In this document: piece after piece, positions 12,001 through 23,639 of the stretch
Numbering within the stretch: the first letter of the stretch is position 1
Layout of the letters: each line of letters begins with the position of its first letter
Origin: Pyrrhosoma nymphula
Lineage: Eukaryota > Arthropoda > Insecta > Odonata > Coenagrionidae
Length of the DNA: 64,000 bases
Reading direction: 5' to 3'
Assembly (NCBI GenBank): GCA_963573305.1
Contig: OY754331.1
Coordinates: forward strand, 68,995,275 to 69,059,274
Program-made: the position numbers and the translations under genes
Notes under the pieces: model-generated
Database searches by the model: none
What the model saw: the letters and a program-made list of their open reading frames with translations, nothing else
What the model was told of the DNA's origin: nothing

Positions 12001-12285
12001 AAGGGGGTGGCCTAGTGGGTAGAGCGCTGGGCTGCCGACCGTAGGTTCCCGGGTTCAAATCCGAGTGAATCCTCTCTGGAAACCCCCTCCGAAAATCCTT
12101 GCCGTGCGAATGTGTGATTGTCAGAACGTAACGTGGAAAATCGCAGTCCCACGAAAAAGAACTGGCTCCCCTACCCTGAATTTGTGAATTTCACACGCCA
12201 ATGGAATAGTATGGGATGAGATCTACTCTCACCCATCTTAACCAAATTTCGGGTTGAAGTTGAGTGAGTGAGTATACATTAAAAG
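12001..12285 (+). repeat. tRNA-derived SINE
   Basis: The head has a pol III A box (TGGCCTAGTGGG, 12008-12019) and a B box (GGTTCAAATCC). The tRNA fold is imperfect in the T stem. A ~200-base unrelated body follows, ending in a GAGTGAGTGAG simple repeat near 12265. Head plus body plus short simple tail is the standard SINE layout. Confidence 0.78.
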
Positions 12286-12779
12286 AGAAACCGCGTGAAG
12301 GAAGTGATATTATAATTTTGAATGCCATTATTAGATGGCGTTACTGAATCAGAGGAAATTCTTTATGGCGTTCACCCATTGTAAAGGTCTTTAAGGAAGT
12401 TGAGAAACATTTTAGATTCATCATACGTACATAGCACGGTGAAGTAATATTTTCAATCTATCAGGTCGTTTATTAACACTTGCTACTGAAGAATTCTAGC
12501 GTTACCGCTGAAAGCTGCAGACGGATTCAGCTTTATCGGCTCATCGCTCACTATCGCTAATTGGGCCCTATTTTTTGTTTTCCTTGGATGAAATAGCGCA
12601 TCATTAAATACATATTTCTCTAACATAAGCGAAAAAAAAATTTCAGCTGATGGTTATCTAAATAGATCTCTACCCGCTGTCCTCATTTTCGTATTAAGAT
12701 TTCTTGAACATACTTACAAAATTTATTTTTAAAATATGCCACTGAAAATGGATGGCATTAGGAGGATTAATAAAAGTAC

Positions 12780-13562
12780 CGCACGCTTGGTAGTGAAGAT
12801 AGTAAGTAATACAATGGCAGCGAAGAGTGAAAGAGATTGGGAGAAATGGAGATGTGGTGTTACCGAGAAATGACGAAGATCAAATGGACGGAGAGAATTG
12901 CCACTGAAGAAGTTTTGCGAAGACTTGAAGAGAAAATAAGTATAATGAAAACTGTGCAAAGAAGGAGAAAAAAACTTATTGAACTCATTTTGCGACACAG
13001 CATCCCATTGAAAACAATTTAAGGAGAGAAATGAATGGGATGAATTGCAGAGTAAGATCAGGAATGAAATGCATCAGTCAAATAATGGAAGTCGTTTAAG
13101 TTAATAATTATGTAGAAATGCAGCGATTAGTGGAGAGAAGCTTTTGTTCAGGCCTAAACAAATGAAAGTCAGACACAATTCTTCACATGAACATATAAAG
13201 ACAGAAAAAATCGATATGCCCCAAGATTATTGTGGAAAAGGGCGTCAAAAAAAACTTTATTGAGGTTCAACGGTGTGGCAAGAAAAACGTGAACGCTCAT
13301 TTCTGATCATAATTCCTTCCAAATTTACTCAAAAGGGAAAGCAAGGAAACAAGCGGAAAAAGACTAAGAGCGACTAATAATTGAATGCTATAATGGAAGG
13401 AGATATGAATGGCCGGGATTACTAAGGAAGACCATGAAAACGTCAAAAAAATCATGGCGGACGTCAAAGTGGAGAACAACAGAGGAATGAAGTGGTTGGC
13501 TGGTAGTAGAGTGGATTGGAGAGCTGCAGCAAACCAACCTTCGGATTGATGTCTACTGATTA
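12780..13562 (+). mobile_element. RTE-type LINE 3' fragment
   Basis: It encodes the post-reverse-transcriptase region. EMEMWCYREMTKIKWTERIATEEVLRRLEE is represented between 12843 and 12930, and the terminal part (MKWLAGSRVDWRAAANQPSD-like) is at about 13480-13552 before a TGA. It is the same lineage as the 17738-20870 element, but on the + strand, and carries many frame breaks between 13022 and 13480. Confidence 0.8.
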
Positions 13563-13829
13563 TGCGATAGTGACATCGAAAGATCTTTTTTTTTAATTTC
13601 GGGCGATCAATCGATGGCATTCCTCGATACCAGAAACTCACACCTTAGTCCACCGCCTGATGACGTTCGCACGGGCGAAAATAACCCTACTCCCGGCCTC
13701 CCCGCCCCTCCCCTTCATCCCGCCCCTCCCCTCCATCCCGCCCTCCTTGGATGTTTAATCCATCAGTAAGTGTAAATACTGTAAGCAAAGCGTAAACCAT
13801 CAATCAGTGTAACCGATCTTCGGAAGCGT

Positions 13830-14285
13830 TCATACTGTGTTCAAAGAAGATAGGACTGCGAACGAGGAAACAGTATGCGAAAACACTCGTGTGGAGCGTG
13901 TCTCTCTATGGATCGGAAACATGGATTACTGGAAAAGCAGACTTGAAAAAAAACTTGAAGCATTCGAAATTTGATATTGGAGGAGAATGCTGAAGAAAAA
14001 TATAAAATAAGAAATGAAAAAATATAGAGAAGAGTAGAAGAGGAAAGGACCATGTGGAACACTATACAGAAAAGAAGAACCAGATAGATTGGGCACACAC
14101 TAAGGCACAAGGGGTTTGTGAAGAATATAATTGAAGGAAAAATAGAGTGAATAGTCACTAAAAGAAGGCCAAAGAATAAATACATAGACCGAAGTAAAGG
14201 AGAAAGGACATGAGAAGAACAACTGGGGAGTAAGGGAACTAACATTAGATAGGGAAGGATGGAGGGCTGCAGTCAACCAATCTTA
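13830..14285 (+). mobile_element. RTE-type LINE 3' fragment, second subfamily
   Basis: Broken frames read LRTRKQYAKTLVWSVSLYGSETW (split around 13855-13925), then RRMLKKNI, a QKRRTR-I-WAHT-like stretch and DMRRTTGE, ending in GWRAAVNQS at about 14260-14280. The same C-terminal lineage occurs on the - strand at 32830-33175. Its last bases continue after 14512 because a MITE has inserted into the tail. Confidence 0.75.
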
Positions 14286-14509
14286 AGCCCGTTTTACACG
14301 GGGCACGTAATTGCACAATCTGATGTACCTACAAACGTGCATTTCAAATTGCATCGTGTAAAGCCGTGAATTGTAAGAACAGATGCGCGAATTCACGAAC
14401 GCGAGATGTCAAAATAGCCCCTGCTCTAATTCGAAAATTAATGCACGCCCGATTGAGAAAAACGTGCAGTTTGAAGTTGTGCAATTTCGTGCCCCGTGTA
14501 AAACGGCCT
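14286..14509. mobile_element. 224-bp PIF/Harbinger-like MITE with TTA target duplication
   Basis: The ends are inverted repeats of about 33 bp sharing CGTTTTACACGGGGCACG, with two mismatches. The element is flanked by TTA on both sides (14283-14285 and 14510-14512). The TTA target and lack of coding capacity fit a PIF/Harbinger-class MITE. It sits in the tail of the RTE fragment ending at 14285, so it inserted after that LINE. Confidence 0.82.
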
Positions 14510-14559
14510 TTAGGATTGAACGACCAATGATGAATGGATTGTAGTAACTGCTAATGATA

Positions 14560-15390
14560 CCTCGCTACTTCGCCCCGCGGCCCACCTCCCTCGTCATATA
14601 TAAGTTCCCTCCCTCCCCAAATCACCCTCGCCACCCACCCAAAACACCCACCCTCACTCCTTTCTATAAAGCGTTGTGGCATGCTCCACTGTCAACAAGT
14701 GGAATACACACACACACCTCAGTGCGGGTGGGCGGCATGTGTTTGTAGGAGTGGGGCGAAGTGATGTTAGGGAGGAGAGGCGGGAGTGGAAAGCTGGGGA
14801 CCCACATAAGCGTAAAGGACAGCATATGGACCGAGCATATTGCCTTGGTGAGATAGAGAGAGAGAGACACACAGTGTGAGAGGTGGTGGGGAAGTGGAAG
14901 TTTGTGGAGTCGGTGTGGGAGGGGGGAACACACAAGAGTTCCGAGGAGCCTTTTGAGGACACAAACGTAGAATTAGGACGCAGGGGAAGCAAGCACACAG
15001 GCGGGGAAGAGCCAATTTTTGAGGGAGTGACACAGGGGAGGGGGGTCGGCGAAGAAGGCATACGAGAAGGGAATAAGGAGGAATTGGAAGTGCTTCCCTC
15101 TTTCGGGAGTAAAAGAGTTTCAGGATGGGGTGGCCGCGTGGTTACGGTGGAGGCGGCTCCTCAGTGTATCCGTATAGTGCATGTAGGTGGAAGAAAGGGT
15201 TGCTTGGCAGAGAGAAACGGGAGTCTTGTGAAACGTGAAGAGAATGCAATCAAAACAGGGAACGTGGTGTGTGTATGTTGTGAATAGGTGGAGGGGTAGA
15301 GCAAGAGAGAGAGAGGGTTTGGGGGGGGGGGGTTAGAAGGGGAAAGAAAAATACACCGTGGGGAGGGTTGGGGAAAAAAAGAATTGCACG
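14560..15390. other. Low-complexity, strand-asymmetric tract
   Basis: The + strand is C-rich at 14560-14670, then G/purine-rich from about 14700 to 15380, with GAGA runs (14850, 15305) and a 13-base G run near 15321. Open frames here on both strands (for example 15061-14654 -, 14883-15287 +) are compositional; I see no conserved protein. The pattern resembles the ERG island on a smaller scale. Confidence 0.55.
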
Positions 15391-15395
15391 GAACG

Positions 15396-15430
15396 TATAA
15401 AACAGAGCCGAGCGCTGCTGAGTCTCAAGG
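15396..15430 (+). promoter_or_regulatory. Candidate TATA/initiator promoter, unknown transcript
   Basis: TATAAAA at 15396-15402 is followed 30 bases later by a GTCTCAAGG initiator-like site with its A at 15426. A consensus-like donor GTATGT lies at 15515, which would give an 89-base untranslated first exon. No coding sequence follows nearby, so the transcript, if real, is unidentified. Confidence 0.3.
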
Positions 15431-15520
15431 AAATTGTGGAATCCTTCGGTGGAATGGCATAAAAAGCAAGAACGATTTCTTTGTTCTTTCTTTTTTCTAA
15501 GCGTCCACTAAACGGTATGT

Positions 15521-16721
15521 TTTCAAAAAATAGGATCGGTTTTTAGCCGATATAGCATGATAGGGTACTACCGTTCGGAATACCCAACCCTCGCGGAGAA
15601 CGTGTTTTGGCTCCAGTTTTACGTTGGGAGAAACAAGAATTCAAAACACCAAATCGCAACCCAGAACTAGTTTTTACAGAAGCGGATGGGATTGACGCAA
15701 AAGAGCCGCGCAAAGAAAATGAAGAGCTAAATTAATTCATTTAGTGTGCTATCGTTTCATTTGTAAATTTATAAACAGTCCCTGCCTTAATATTTCTCAA
15801 TGTCAGCGTCTCCTCTGAACTTTACTAACAAACAATTTTCTTGTGAGGCATCAAGTTTCCTTAAGCCCCTCATACATACTGTCTCCCCTTGCGTAGGCAA
15901 ATATTCCCGTTCAATTACAGAGGTGAAAATTACACGAAAAGAAGGAACTATTCCTCACAACCTTCCTGAGTATCCGCATTAATGACACTTAAAAAGTAAT
16001 TGAACTAACTTATGCTCTCATATAAAAAGATCTTAGATTATATTAATTATGTGACAGTAGTAACACATTTTTCTTGACTAGTTACTCGAGAAAGTTTCCG
16101 TGAATAATGGTAGAGAACCTTGAAAGTATGGCTAAAGAAGAATGGACCATTAGGAAGTGTAATTTTTATTTCCGATACTTAACATCTGTTTTTCTTCTCA
16201 TCAAAATATAACTTTGAATACAAAGGTAAGCCTAAACATTTTCAGCTTCGGCTTTTCTTTTAATGTAACGTAGGATTACGTGCGGATACGGGAGATTATC
16301 TTCTCATCGATTCATGACCAATAGAGAATAACGAACCATAGAGAGAATTACACAACAAGTGCCCATTTATACTTAATACCCTCTCCCTCCGGATTTAATA
16401 ACTGACTTTTAACCTGGTAAATTTAGCTAGTTTCGTCACCATGATGGCGCATGAGTCTGAAAGAACGTCACTAAGAATTCCCGCATCAGTAACGCAAGAT
16501 AAAAGCCCTATCGCGATATATCCACTTGCGATGCATATCCTTCGAATGCCGTTAGTACGCAAAATATGTAATTTAATTCCACGGAATTCAATCTCACATC
16601 TGCGTGTAATACAAGAAAATAAAGTATCCTATTCCGATATTTTCGTAGTTTAGATATGTATCGACCTCCGTTAACACCCGTGTTCTTTTCCAAAATTTTA
16701 AGATACGAAACTCTACCGCAG
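15521..16721. other. No gene recognised
   Basis: AT-rich sequence with short unassigned frames at 15800-15982 and 16441-16653. Confidence 0.5.
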
Positions 16722-16808
16722 GTCACTTCCGAGTGGCTTTAACGGCCACTAAATCAGGAATCGAGCCACCCGCTTCCACGCGAGGTAGCTCTCTTAACCA
16801 CTGATAGT
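16722..16808 (-). repeat. tRNA-like SINE head
   Basis: On the - strand ATCAGTGGTTAAGAGAGCTA resembles a D-arm/A box, and GGTGGCTCGATTCCTG contains a B box about 35 bases later. No complete cloverleaf and no clear body were found. Confidence 0.5.
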
Positions 16809-17079
16809 CTATAACTTGTCGCAGGGATACAGTCCAGATATATATCAACTTTTCGTCAGCAAAAAGCCAAATATTCTTTCTTTTTATTGATATCTCTTTC
16901 GGAGGTTTCAGCCATGTTCGCCCATATAATGTTACACTTAAGAAGCTGTTCCCAACCTCAAAGGTTTTGCTTTCTTCATGTAAAACACCGTCTCAGGCTC
17001 TACCTTGTGGAATTCTTTCATTATGTTACGATGAAATTGCAATGTTAAGAAAACCAAGGTTATGGTTTGTTGAATATGT

Positions 17080-17345
17080 CAAGAAGGCAATCACTGTTAA
17101 ATTTGAGCATCAAAAATTTGTACGAGTGGAGGAATTTTGCTATCTGCGAAGCAGGATTAACAGCAGTGGAAGATGCATGAAGGATATTGTGAGCCGAATA
17201 GTTCCAGCAAAGAAGGTATTCTGCCTGAAGGGGAGTCTACTAACAGCTGTTAACACGGGCCTGGACGTAAGGAAGCACTATATTGTAACATTTTCGGAGT
17301 ATGTTCTTATAAGGCAGTGAAGCCTGGAAAATAACAGCTAACAGG
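17080..17345 (+). mobile_element. RTE-type LINE fragment (post-RT region)
   Basis: The frame contains VRVEEFCYLRSRINSSGRCM, then KDIVSRIVPAKKVF and RKHYIVTF. These correspond to the FCYLGSRI and SRI-QAKK blocks after the RTE reverse transcriptase. It points toward the - strand LINE at 17738, with a microsatellite and a palindrome between them. Confidence 0.75.
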
Positions 17346-17447
17346 TTGTATTTCTTTTTCTGCCTGGATTCGACACATTTTCATCTTCCCCACCAAACCC
17401 TGTGTTCGTCCTTTTATGTGTTCCTATCCCTTTCCATTTCCTATAAC

Positions 17448-17477
17448 TGTATGTATGTATATATATATATATATATA
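17448..17477. repeat. TATG/TA microsatellite
   Basis: TATG repeats pass into TA repeats immediately after the RTE fragment that ends at 17345 and before the palindrome at 17505. Confidence 0.8.
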
Positions 17478-17504
17478 AACTTCTTGGAGAATCACTCGGG
17501 TGAT

Positions 17505-17606
17505 AAATATATAATATGCCAAGAGGGTGGCCGATAAAAATATAGAGACAGAATTTTTTCTGTCTCTATATTTTTATCGGCCACCCTCTTGGCATATTTT
17601 ATATTT
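17505..17606. repeat. 102-bp palindrome with 49-bp arms
   Basis: 17505-17553 and 17558-17606 are reverse complements with one mismatch, separated by TTTT. The arms contain GCCAAGAGGGTGGCCGAT and TATAGAGACAGAA. It can form a long hairpin. Its sequence is unrelated to the other fold-backs and shows no TIR-type target duplication that I can see. Confidence 0.9.
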
Positions 17607-17737
17607 ATTTCAGCTAGCTCCTTCAGGGTATATTCCATGTATCAGAGGGAGTGAAAGTTTGCATAGCACACACATTTAAGTACTGCTGGATAATTCCTAT
17701 TTATTAGGCATTGAATGTATAGGATTATTTTTTTAGC

Positions 17738-20700
17738 AAAATCATCAACAGCTACCATTAATCCGAAGATTGGTTTGCAGCAGCTCTCCACTCCACTCTT
17801 CTCTCTGCCATCCACTTCATTCCGACATAATTATTTACTTTGACGTCCGTCATGATTGGCTTAATGCAATTTTATTTTATTCATTATCTTCCTCCATAAT
17901 TCTTCCCATTTATTTCTCCTGCCAAAACTGTTTTCATTAGGTTGTAGTGTCACAAAATGAGTCCAATAACTATCTCTCCTTCTACGCAGTGTTCATTATG
18001 TTTCTTTTTTCTCCAGCTCTTTTCGTAGGACTTCTTCGTTGATGACTAACCGTCCATTCAACATTATTCGGTAACACTACATCTCCATTGCTTCCAATCT
18101 CCTTTGCTCTGCTGCTCTTATTTCCTCTCAAAATATATGTTTTAATAAATTGCTTCCTAGCTTCCAGGCTAGTGTAACCAGCTGTCATCAGACCCAACTT
18201 CTGGTATAGTGCCTTCTTTGCTTGGGTTATTCTGCTCACGATGTCTTTCTAGCTTCTTACATCGCTGGTGATCCTGCTTCCCAGATGACACAATTTTTCC
18301 ACTCGCGCGAGTTTTTGCTACCCAAGTTTAACGGTAATTCTGTCTTCTTGGTTTGATTAACGTTGATCTTCAGGTTGTATTTCTTCTTCTGAGTTTTGTC
18401 CATTGAATTAAGCATTATCGTCAGATCTTTTTTCTCAGCAAGAATTGCTATGTCATCAGCAAAGTGTAGCATGCCGATATGTTCTCCGTGCACTTGTAAT
18501 CCTGTTTTTAATTGGTCCGTTATTTCATTGATTTTTCAATGCATATTTTGAAGATCATTGGTGACAACGAGCATCCTTATCGTGTTCCTTTCTTCACTTC
18601 TGCTTCCTCTGCATTTCCGCCACATTTAATCACTGCCAGCTGTTCCTCATATAGCCTGCATATTGCTCTTCTGTTATTAAACGACACTCCTATGCTCTTC
18701 AGTGTAGACAGCATTCCATTCCAGTCCACATTGTCAAATGTTTTCTCTATGTCAATGAAGCAAATATATGTTGGGTGGTCCTATTGAATCCTCTTCTATA
18801 TAATAAGTCTGAGGACTAAAATAGCTTTCCTCGTTCCCCTACTTTTCCTGAATCCGAATCGGCCTTCATTCAGCAACTCTTCCATCTTCGGTTCCATCCT
18901 CATGTAGGTGATTCTAGTCAGAATTTTCAATGTATGAGCTTTAAGGCTTATTGTTCTAAATTTTTCGTATCTCTCAGCTCTTTTCTTCTTAGGGATAGGA
19001 ATTTTTACGTTTTTTAAAGTCCGTTGGAATTTGCCCGCTTGAATAATTGTCACATATCAATCTGTATAGCTTATTAAGAGTCCTCACTCTTGCATACGTA
19101 AGGAACTCCGAGGGAATTTCATCTACTCCTGTCACCTTTCTCTCAAATCCTGTACTGAAGCATCAAATTCTGATCTTAATATGGATTATCCTTTCTCATC
19201 TTCATCCAAAGTGTCTTCATCCTCTAGTATCCTGGGAATTAGTGCTTTGCCGCTGTATAGCTTCTCCAAATACTCTTTCTATCTCTTCACTTTGTCCTCA
19301 CTTTCAATAATAATTTAATTTCCTTCATTCCGAATGATTTATCGACCTTTGATTGTATGCTTTTTTAAATAAACTCCTTACCGTTCTGTAAGCAGCTTCA
19401 ACGTTTCCCTGGAAATTATTTCCCTCCACCTTTTTACATAAGTCTTCTCCGACCATTCTTGATTTGTGTCTGATCACATTTCTTATTACTTTATACAGCT
19501 GCTGTCCTTCCTCTGTTTTCGTGTTTTTGAACTTTCTTCTTTCATTTATTAGGTCCAAGACCTCCTCTGTAATCCATGAATTCCGATTCCCTTTTTTTCT
19601 CCTTCCTATCTCATCTTCGGCTGCATTAATAATTCCTTTCTTGATCTCTTACCATCTCTCCTCGATTGAACCTGAATCGTTTCCATCCTCTTCAGCTTGG
19701 TCTAGGGTACTTCGATAGGCTAATCGGTCTTATTTTTCACTCATTCTTTCAACCTGCCAGCGACTCTTCGTTGATCTCTTCATTTTTTTAAACTAAAGCT
19801 GACATTTCATCATGGCCAAATTATGGTAGCTGTCGATATCCGTGTAGGTATGGTAAGATATGTCGGTAGCTCTTGCGGCAGTCCTTTGCTTAATATCTAA
19901 ATCGCTGTTTCACTAATCAATCAGTCTCTCTCCCCATACTTCCCTACTATCTTACATCTTACATCTTTCTTGACCTTCCCCTACAATAGCATTCCAGTCT
20001 CCAAGAGTAATTAAGTTTTCATCCCCTTTTACATTCCTTATCACTTCTTCTATTCCATCGTACATATCTTCTACGTCGTCATTTTCCTAATCTGACGTAA
20101 GCATGTATACTTGTACTACCACTGTGTCCTTAGTTTTTTTTTGTAATCTAACCATACTATTCTTTCACTGTATTGATGATAGCTTTTCACTCGTATACCG
20201 CTACTTTTCCAGCTTTTCACTCGCATACCGCTACTTTTCCTGAGTATTATACTAACACCTGCGTTTCCATTCATAGACCCAGAGTGGAAAATCCGGTAGC
20301 TGCCGCTTCATTGGGTCATTTCATTTGGCTGATACCTAAAACATCCAGACTCATTCTTTTCATCTCCATTTTCACGATTTCAAGTTGTCCACAGCCCCTA
20401 AGCTATCTCACATTCCAGGAACCAATCCTAAAAAGCTGCTTATCGCTCTTGACTGATGTACCCTCTTGACTAGTTCTTTCCCGGAGATCCGAATGGGGGA
20501 CTTGTTTACCTCCGTAGTATTTTACTCGAAATAACTCCATCACGTTTTTTAGAATAAAATATCAGAGAAACAGTTAAATGGCTACTTCTCCTCGGAATAT
20601 TAAGCTGGTGATTTCCTGTTGCCTTCCACCTCGCAGTACTACATCCGTTAAGGCACCTTACCGTACCTATAGTGCAATGAGTGTCGCTGTAACGACCCAC

Positions 20701-20870
20701 GCGGTCTCCACCTTCACTCATGTGATGGAGAGCTGCTGCCCCCTCCTTTGGGTTACTGGCTACCTTTTAGTTGACAGCAGCCAAGTCACAGCATCTTCAC
20801 GGGTTTTCGTATTATTACAAGCCCTGAAGAATCGAATGTACAATTTCGGAATGTTGGCATGGAGATAATT
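17738..20870 (-). mobile_element. Near full-length, decayed RTE-type LINE
   Basis: Read on the - strand from 20870. A 5' region with the frame SEGGDRVGRYSDTHCTIG lies at about 20720-20510. An apurinic-type endonuclease domain follows: its N-terminus IGSWNVR is at about 20428-20405 and GDWNAIVGEG is at about 20010-19975. A linker (LINERRKFKNTKTEEG, about 19550) comes next. The reverse transcriptase follows, with MEELLNEGRFGFRKSRGTR at about 18890-18820 and the catalytic FADDIAILA at about 18465-18440. The C-terminal region (AKKALYQKLGLMTAGYTSLE, about 18230) ends in a tail with WRAAANQSSD just before about 17740. The length of about 3.1 kb fits a complete RTE element. Frameshifts and stops break every domain, so it is dead. 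Confidence 0.85.
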
Positions 20871-21401
20871 ACGATATATTATATCCCTATGCCTAACTTC
20901 TGAAGAAAAAATTATTTATTGATTAAAAAAATTGGCCGAGGAAATATAACATCTGAATATCTTTCTTATCTAAAAAATCCAGATCTTTTGCAATAAATAA
21001 TTTTTTTCATGTAATAATCAACATTGTAGAACATATTTCTAAAATTATATTGATGTAACAGATTAGATTCTACAGTCTCTAATTGGATGTGCTGTACACA
21101 ATAAATGTAATAAGGAGATATTTTCCTTTTCCAGAAATTCATTTCTGCACATTGTTTCAAATTTAATTCAAGCTGCCACGCATTGCAATACTTTTGGATT
21201 GACTAGAGGTCTTTCGTTACCGCTTGCTTATCATAATGGCTACGGATTTCCCTTTACCTTACTGCGTCATCTGCAAATAATTGACGGTTGCTCCGATCTC
21301 CTAGAGTACTTTAGTCAAGAAATTCCCTATGGGTATCATTGGAAAGACAGTAAAATCGGATAACTTCGGGCTGAGTCCACGCATCGGATATCAGTATTTA
21401 C
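20871..21401. other. No gene recognised
   Basis: AT-rich sequence between the RTE LINE and the 21405 MITE; nothing recognised. Confidence 0.5.
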
Positions 21402-21404
21402 TTA

Positions 21405-21764
21405 TACCCCGTTTCCATGACTACAGTTAGGCCTGACTCTGGTTGCATTTGGTGATGGAAACGTCAGTTAGCGCTAACTGTGGTTGAATTTCTAACCACG
21501 GTTGGCTGACCCTAGTCAACCGGTAACGCGGGTAAGAAATTATAACGGGAACGCTAGTTCTGCATATATCAACAAGTGACGAACGTATTTCACACGTGGA
21601 CTGTGCTGAGATTCCGCTACGGAAGTTTCGAATGGAAATTTACGCAGTAGGTCCCCAGCAAGTCATTTGTTACATGGGTCACTACTTTCCTCCTGGAACG
21701 CAAGCTGGTTACTCAGCATTCTCTAACGTATGTACGTCAGAAAGAGCGTAGTGGAAATGGGGCA
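21405..21764. mobile_element. 360-bp MITE with TTA target duplication
   Basis: The ends are TACCCCGTTTCCA and, on the other strand, TGCCCCATTTCCA, flanked by TTA at 21402-21404 and 21765-21767. The terminal identity is short and includes mismatches, so it is older than the 14286 element. An internal palindrome-like segment (GTTAGCGCTAAC) lies near 21466. No coding capacity was seen. Confidence 0.65.
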
Positions 21765-21767
21765 TTA

Positions 21768-22965
21768 GACGATATTTTTTTGACATTTCGCTAGGATGTG
21801 GTAAAAGCACTTTTCCCATACCCACCTGGATCCAGCACCGTACTTCTCGCAAAACACTCCTTTTTCAAAAACGAAGTTCAAAAGCTGGAAACCACAGAAT
21901 GCTCATAGGAAAACAACACATTTGCTTCATAAGACAGAACACGGAACAATGAACGCCGAAGGAGAAGTGAACCTCGAAAACCCTAGAAAATGCCCAGCCG
22001 GGGACGAGTTGAAGGGGTTGCAAGGGTGGAAGCAGGGCTCATGTCCCGTTGCCTCACGCCTTAAATTTCAAGCTGGCCTCTAATTCAGTCATACGCAAGC
22101 CTAAATGTTTATTCATTCATCTACAGCGTCTTCAAACTTAACAAATTGGGCCCTATAAAATTTAAGCACACTTTTGATACATAATGCATTTCAATGTTCA
22201 GTCATTTATGACAGCTATGATAGTAATTTTGACTTGCTCTGCGCCAGCCTACTGATTTCTATTTTTCGGCTAGCCTAAATATGACTGTTTCTTTCGTTTC
22301 ATTAGACTGTGGCCACGCTATTGGCTAAATTTGGAACGCTCTCTACGGCCAATAACGGAACTCCACCATCGGCGTAATCGTGCTCTAATTTCAGTGCAGT
22401 CTTCATTTAATCCTCTTGTGAATTGAAAATTCAGCTATTCGTGCCTTTTCTTTTATGGTACACAAGAAGCCACAGTGCACCGATTTCTTACGAACAGAAA
22501 GCTGTGGCTTGCAGTGGTTTTTTTTAATAGCCCATCTCAATTGGTACCTATTAAGATTATGGGGGAATAGTTTGTACATATGTTGTAATAGTTCTTATAA
22601 TATATTATCTGTATGGAAGAATGTGTTTCAGAGAGACGTTTCAAATGACTGAGTTGGTTTTTAGAAAGAGAATTGAGAAAATATTAAAGGCCTTGTAAAT
22701 TCTTTGAAAAATCAGCTTTGGGAATCGTCCTTAAAACCTGCGTCAGACTTGTGTTAAATCAGTCCTATACATTCAAAATGGTATTTAATGTATCAATCTG
22801 GACTTTAATCATTGGAACTGCTCTAAATTTTCGTACTTTTATTCACTTTGGAAGATCGACTTTTGATGGGCTAAACCTACACCCGCAATGCGCCACCAAC
22901 AACAGTAGTGTCATCGCGCCTGCCTATAGTTCATTTAGGCTCGGCGACTCCTGTGAACCCGGCTT
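21768..22965. other. No gene recognised
   Basis: Mixed sequence; short frames at 22455-22652 and 22718-22975 have no recognised domain. Confidence 0.5.
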
Positions 22966-23400
22966 TAGATATTGATATCTATTGATAAAAAAGAAAAAAT
23001 TGAATCATCCTGATTTCGTTTTTTGGCTATTCAATTCTTTTTTAACGCGTAGCCTTATGGCTCGTGACATTGCTTTATTTCGTAATAATTGGATTAAATA
23101 TGTACAGAATTTATTCATACCGCGAAATAATACAGTTATTATTATTTTAACTGTTGCTAACAAATATCAAAGTGTAGCGCAGGGTCCAATATTCGAAAAA
23201 AATATTTCAGTATAATTTGGTATACATTTCGAGTATCGCGCCTAACATTATTTCCACTACATATGGTGGTGGTATGGTGAGTTCCAACGCATAAACAGAT
23301 GCTTATACGTGAAATGTGGTCCAAGAATTTATTTTCAATATGCTAAAAAAATATTAAACTGTGCACTCAATGACCCACGATTACCGCTCCAGCCACCTAA
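22966..23400 (+). repeat. AGGTGG-end MITE, 5'-truncated copy
   Basis: It aligns with the 11138 copy from the TCTATTGATAAAA segment through AACGCGTAGCC, GTTGCTAACAAATAT and GTCCAATATTCGAAAAA to the right end GCTCCAGCCACCT. The first ~80 bases of the element are missing. Confidence 0.72.
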
Positions 23401-23639
23401 AGTCCACATCACTTATCAAGTAAAAATGAAGCCGATTTTGGCCTGAGAAGCGAAAAAAACTCAAAGCGATATAGTTATGAGGCAATTTTAAAGTTAACTC
23501 ACTCTAATGCAATATTTGTCGTTGAATCGCGGACTCAGTTGACATAACTCACGACAACAGTCACGGATCTGCGCTTTAGCGCATCCACTGCCGACGCAAT
23601 AAGTATGCGGCCCTGATACCCAACCCGCGCTGAACCTTC

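Noticed and set aside
12001..12075. Genuine tRNA gene
   Set aside because: The T stem does not pair properly and the sequence continues into a SINE body with a simple-repeat tail.
14654..15287. Overlapping frames of about 90-135 codons on both strands
   Set aside because: They lie in a purine-rich low-complexity tract and are mirror images of composition, with no homologous motif.
18257..19558. Host gene encoding a reverse-transcriptase-like protein
   Set aside because: The pieces are out of frame with each other, and the order endonuclease-linker-RT-tail identifies a decayed LINE.
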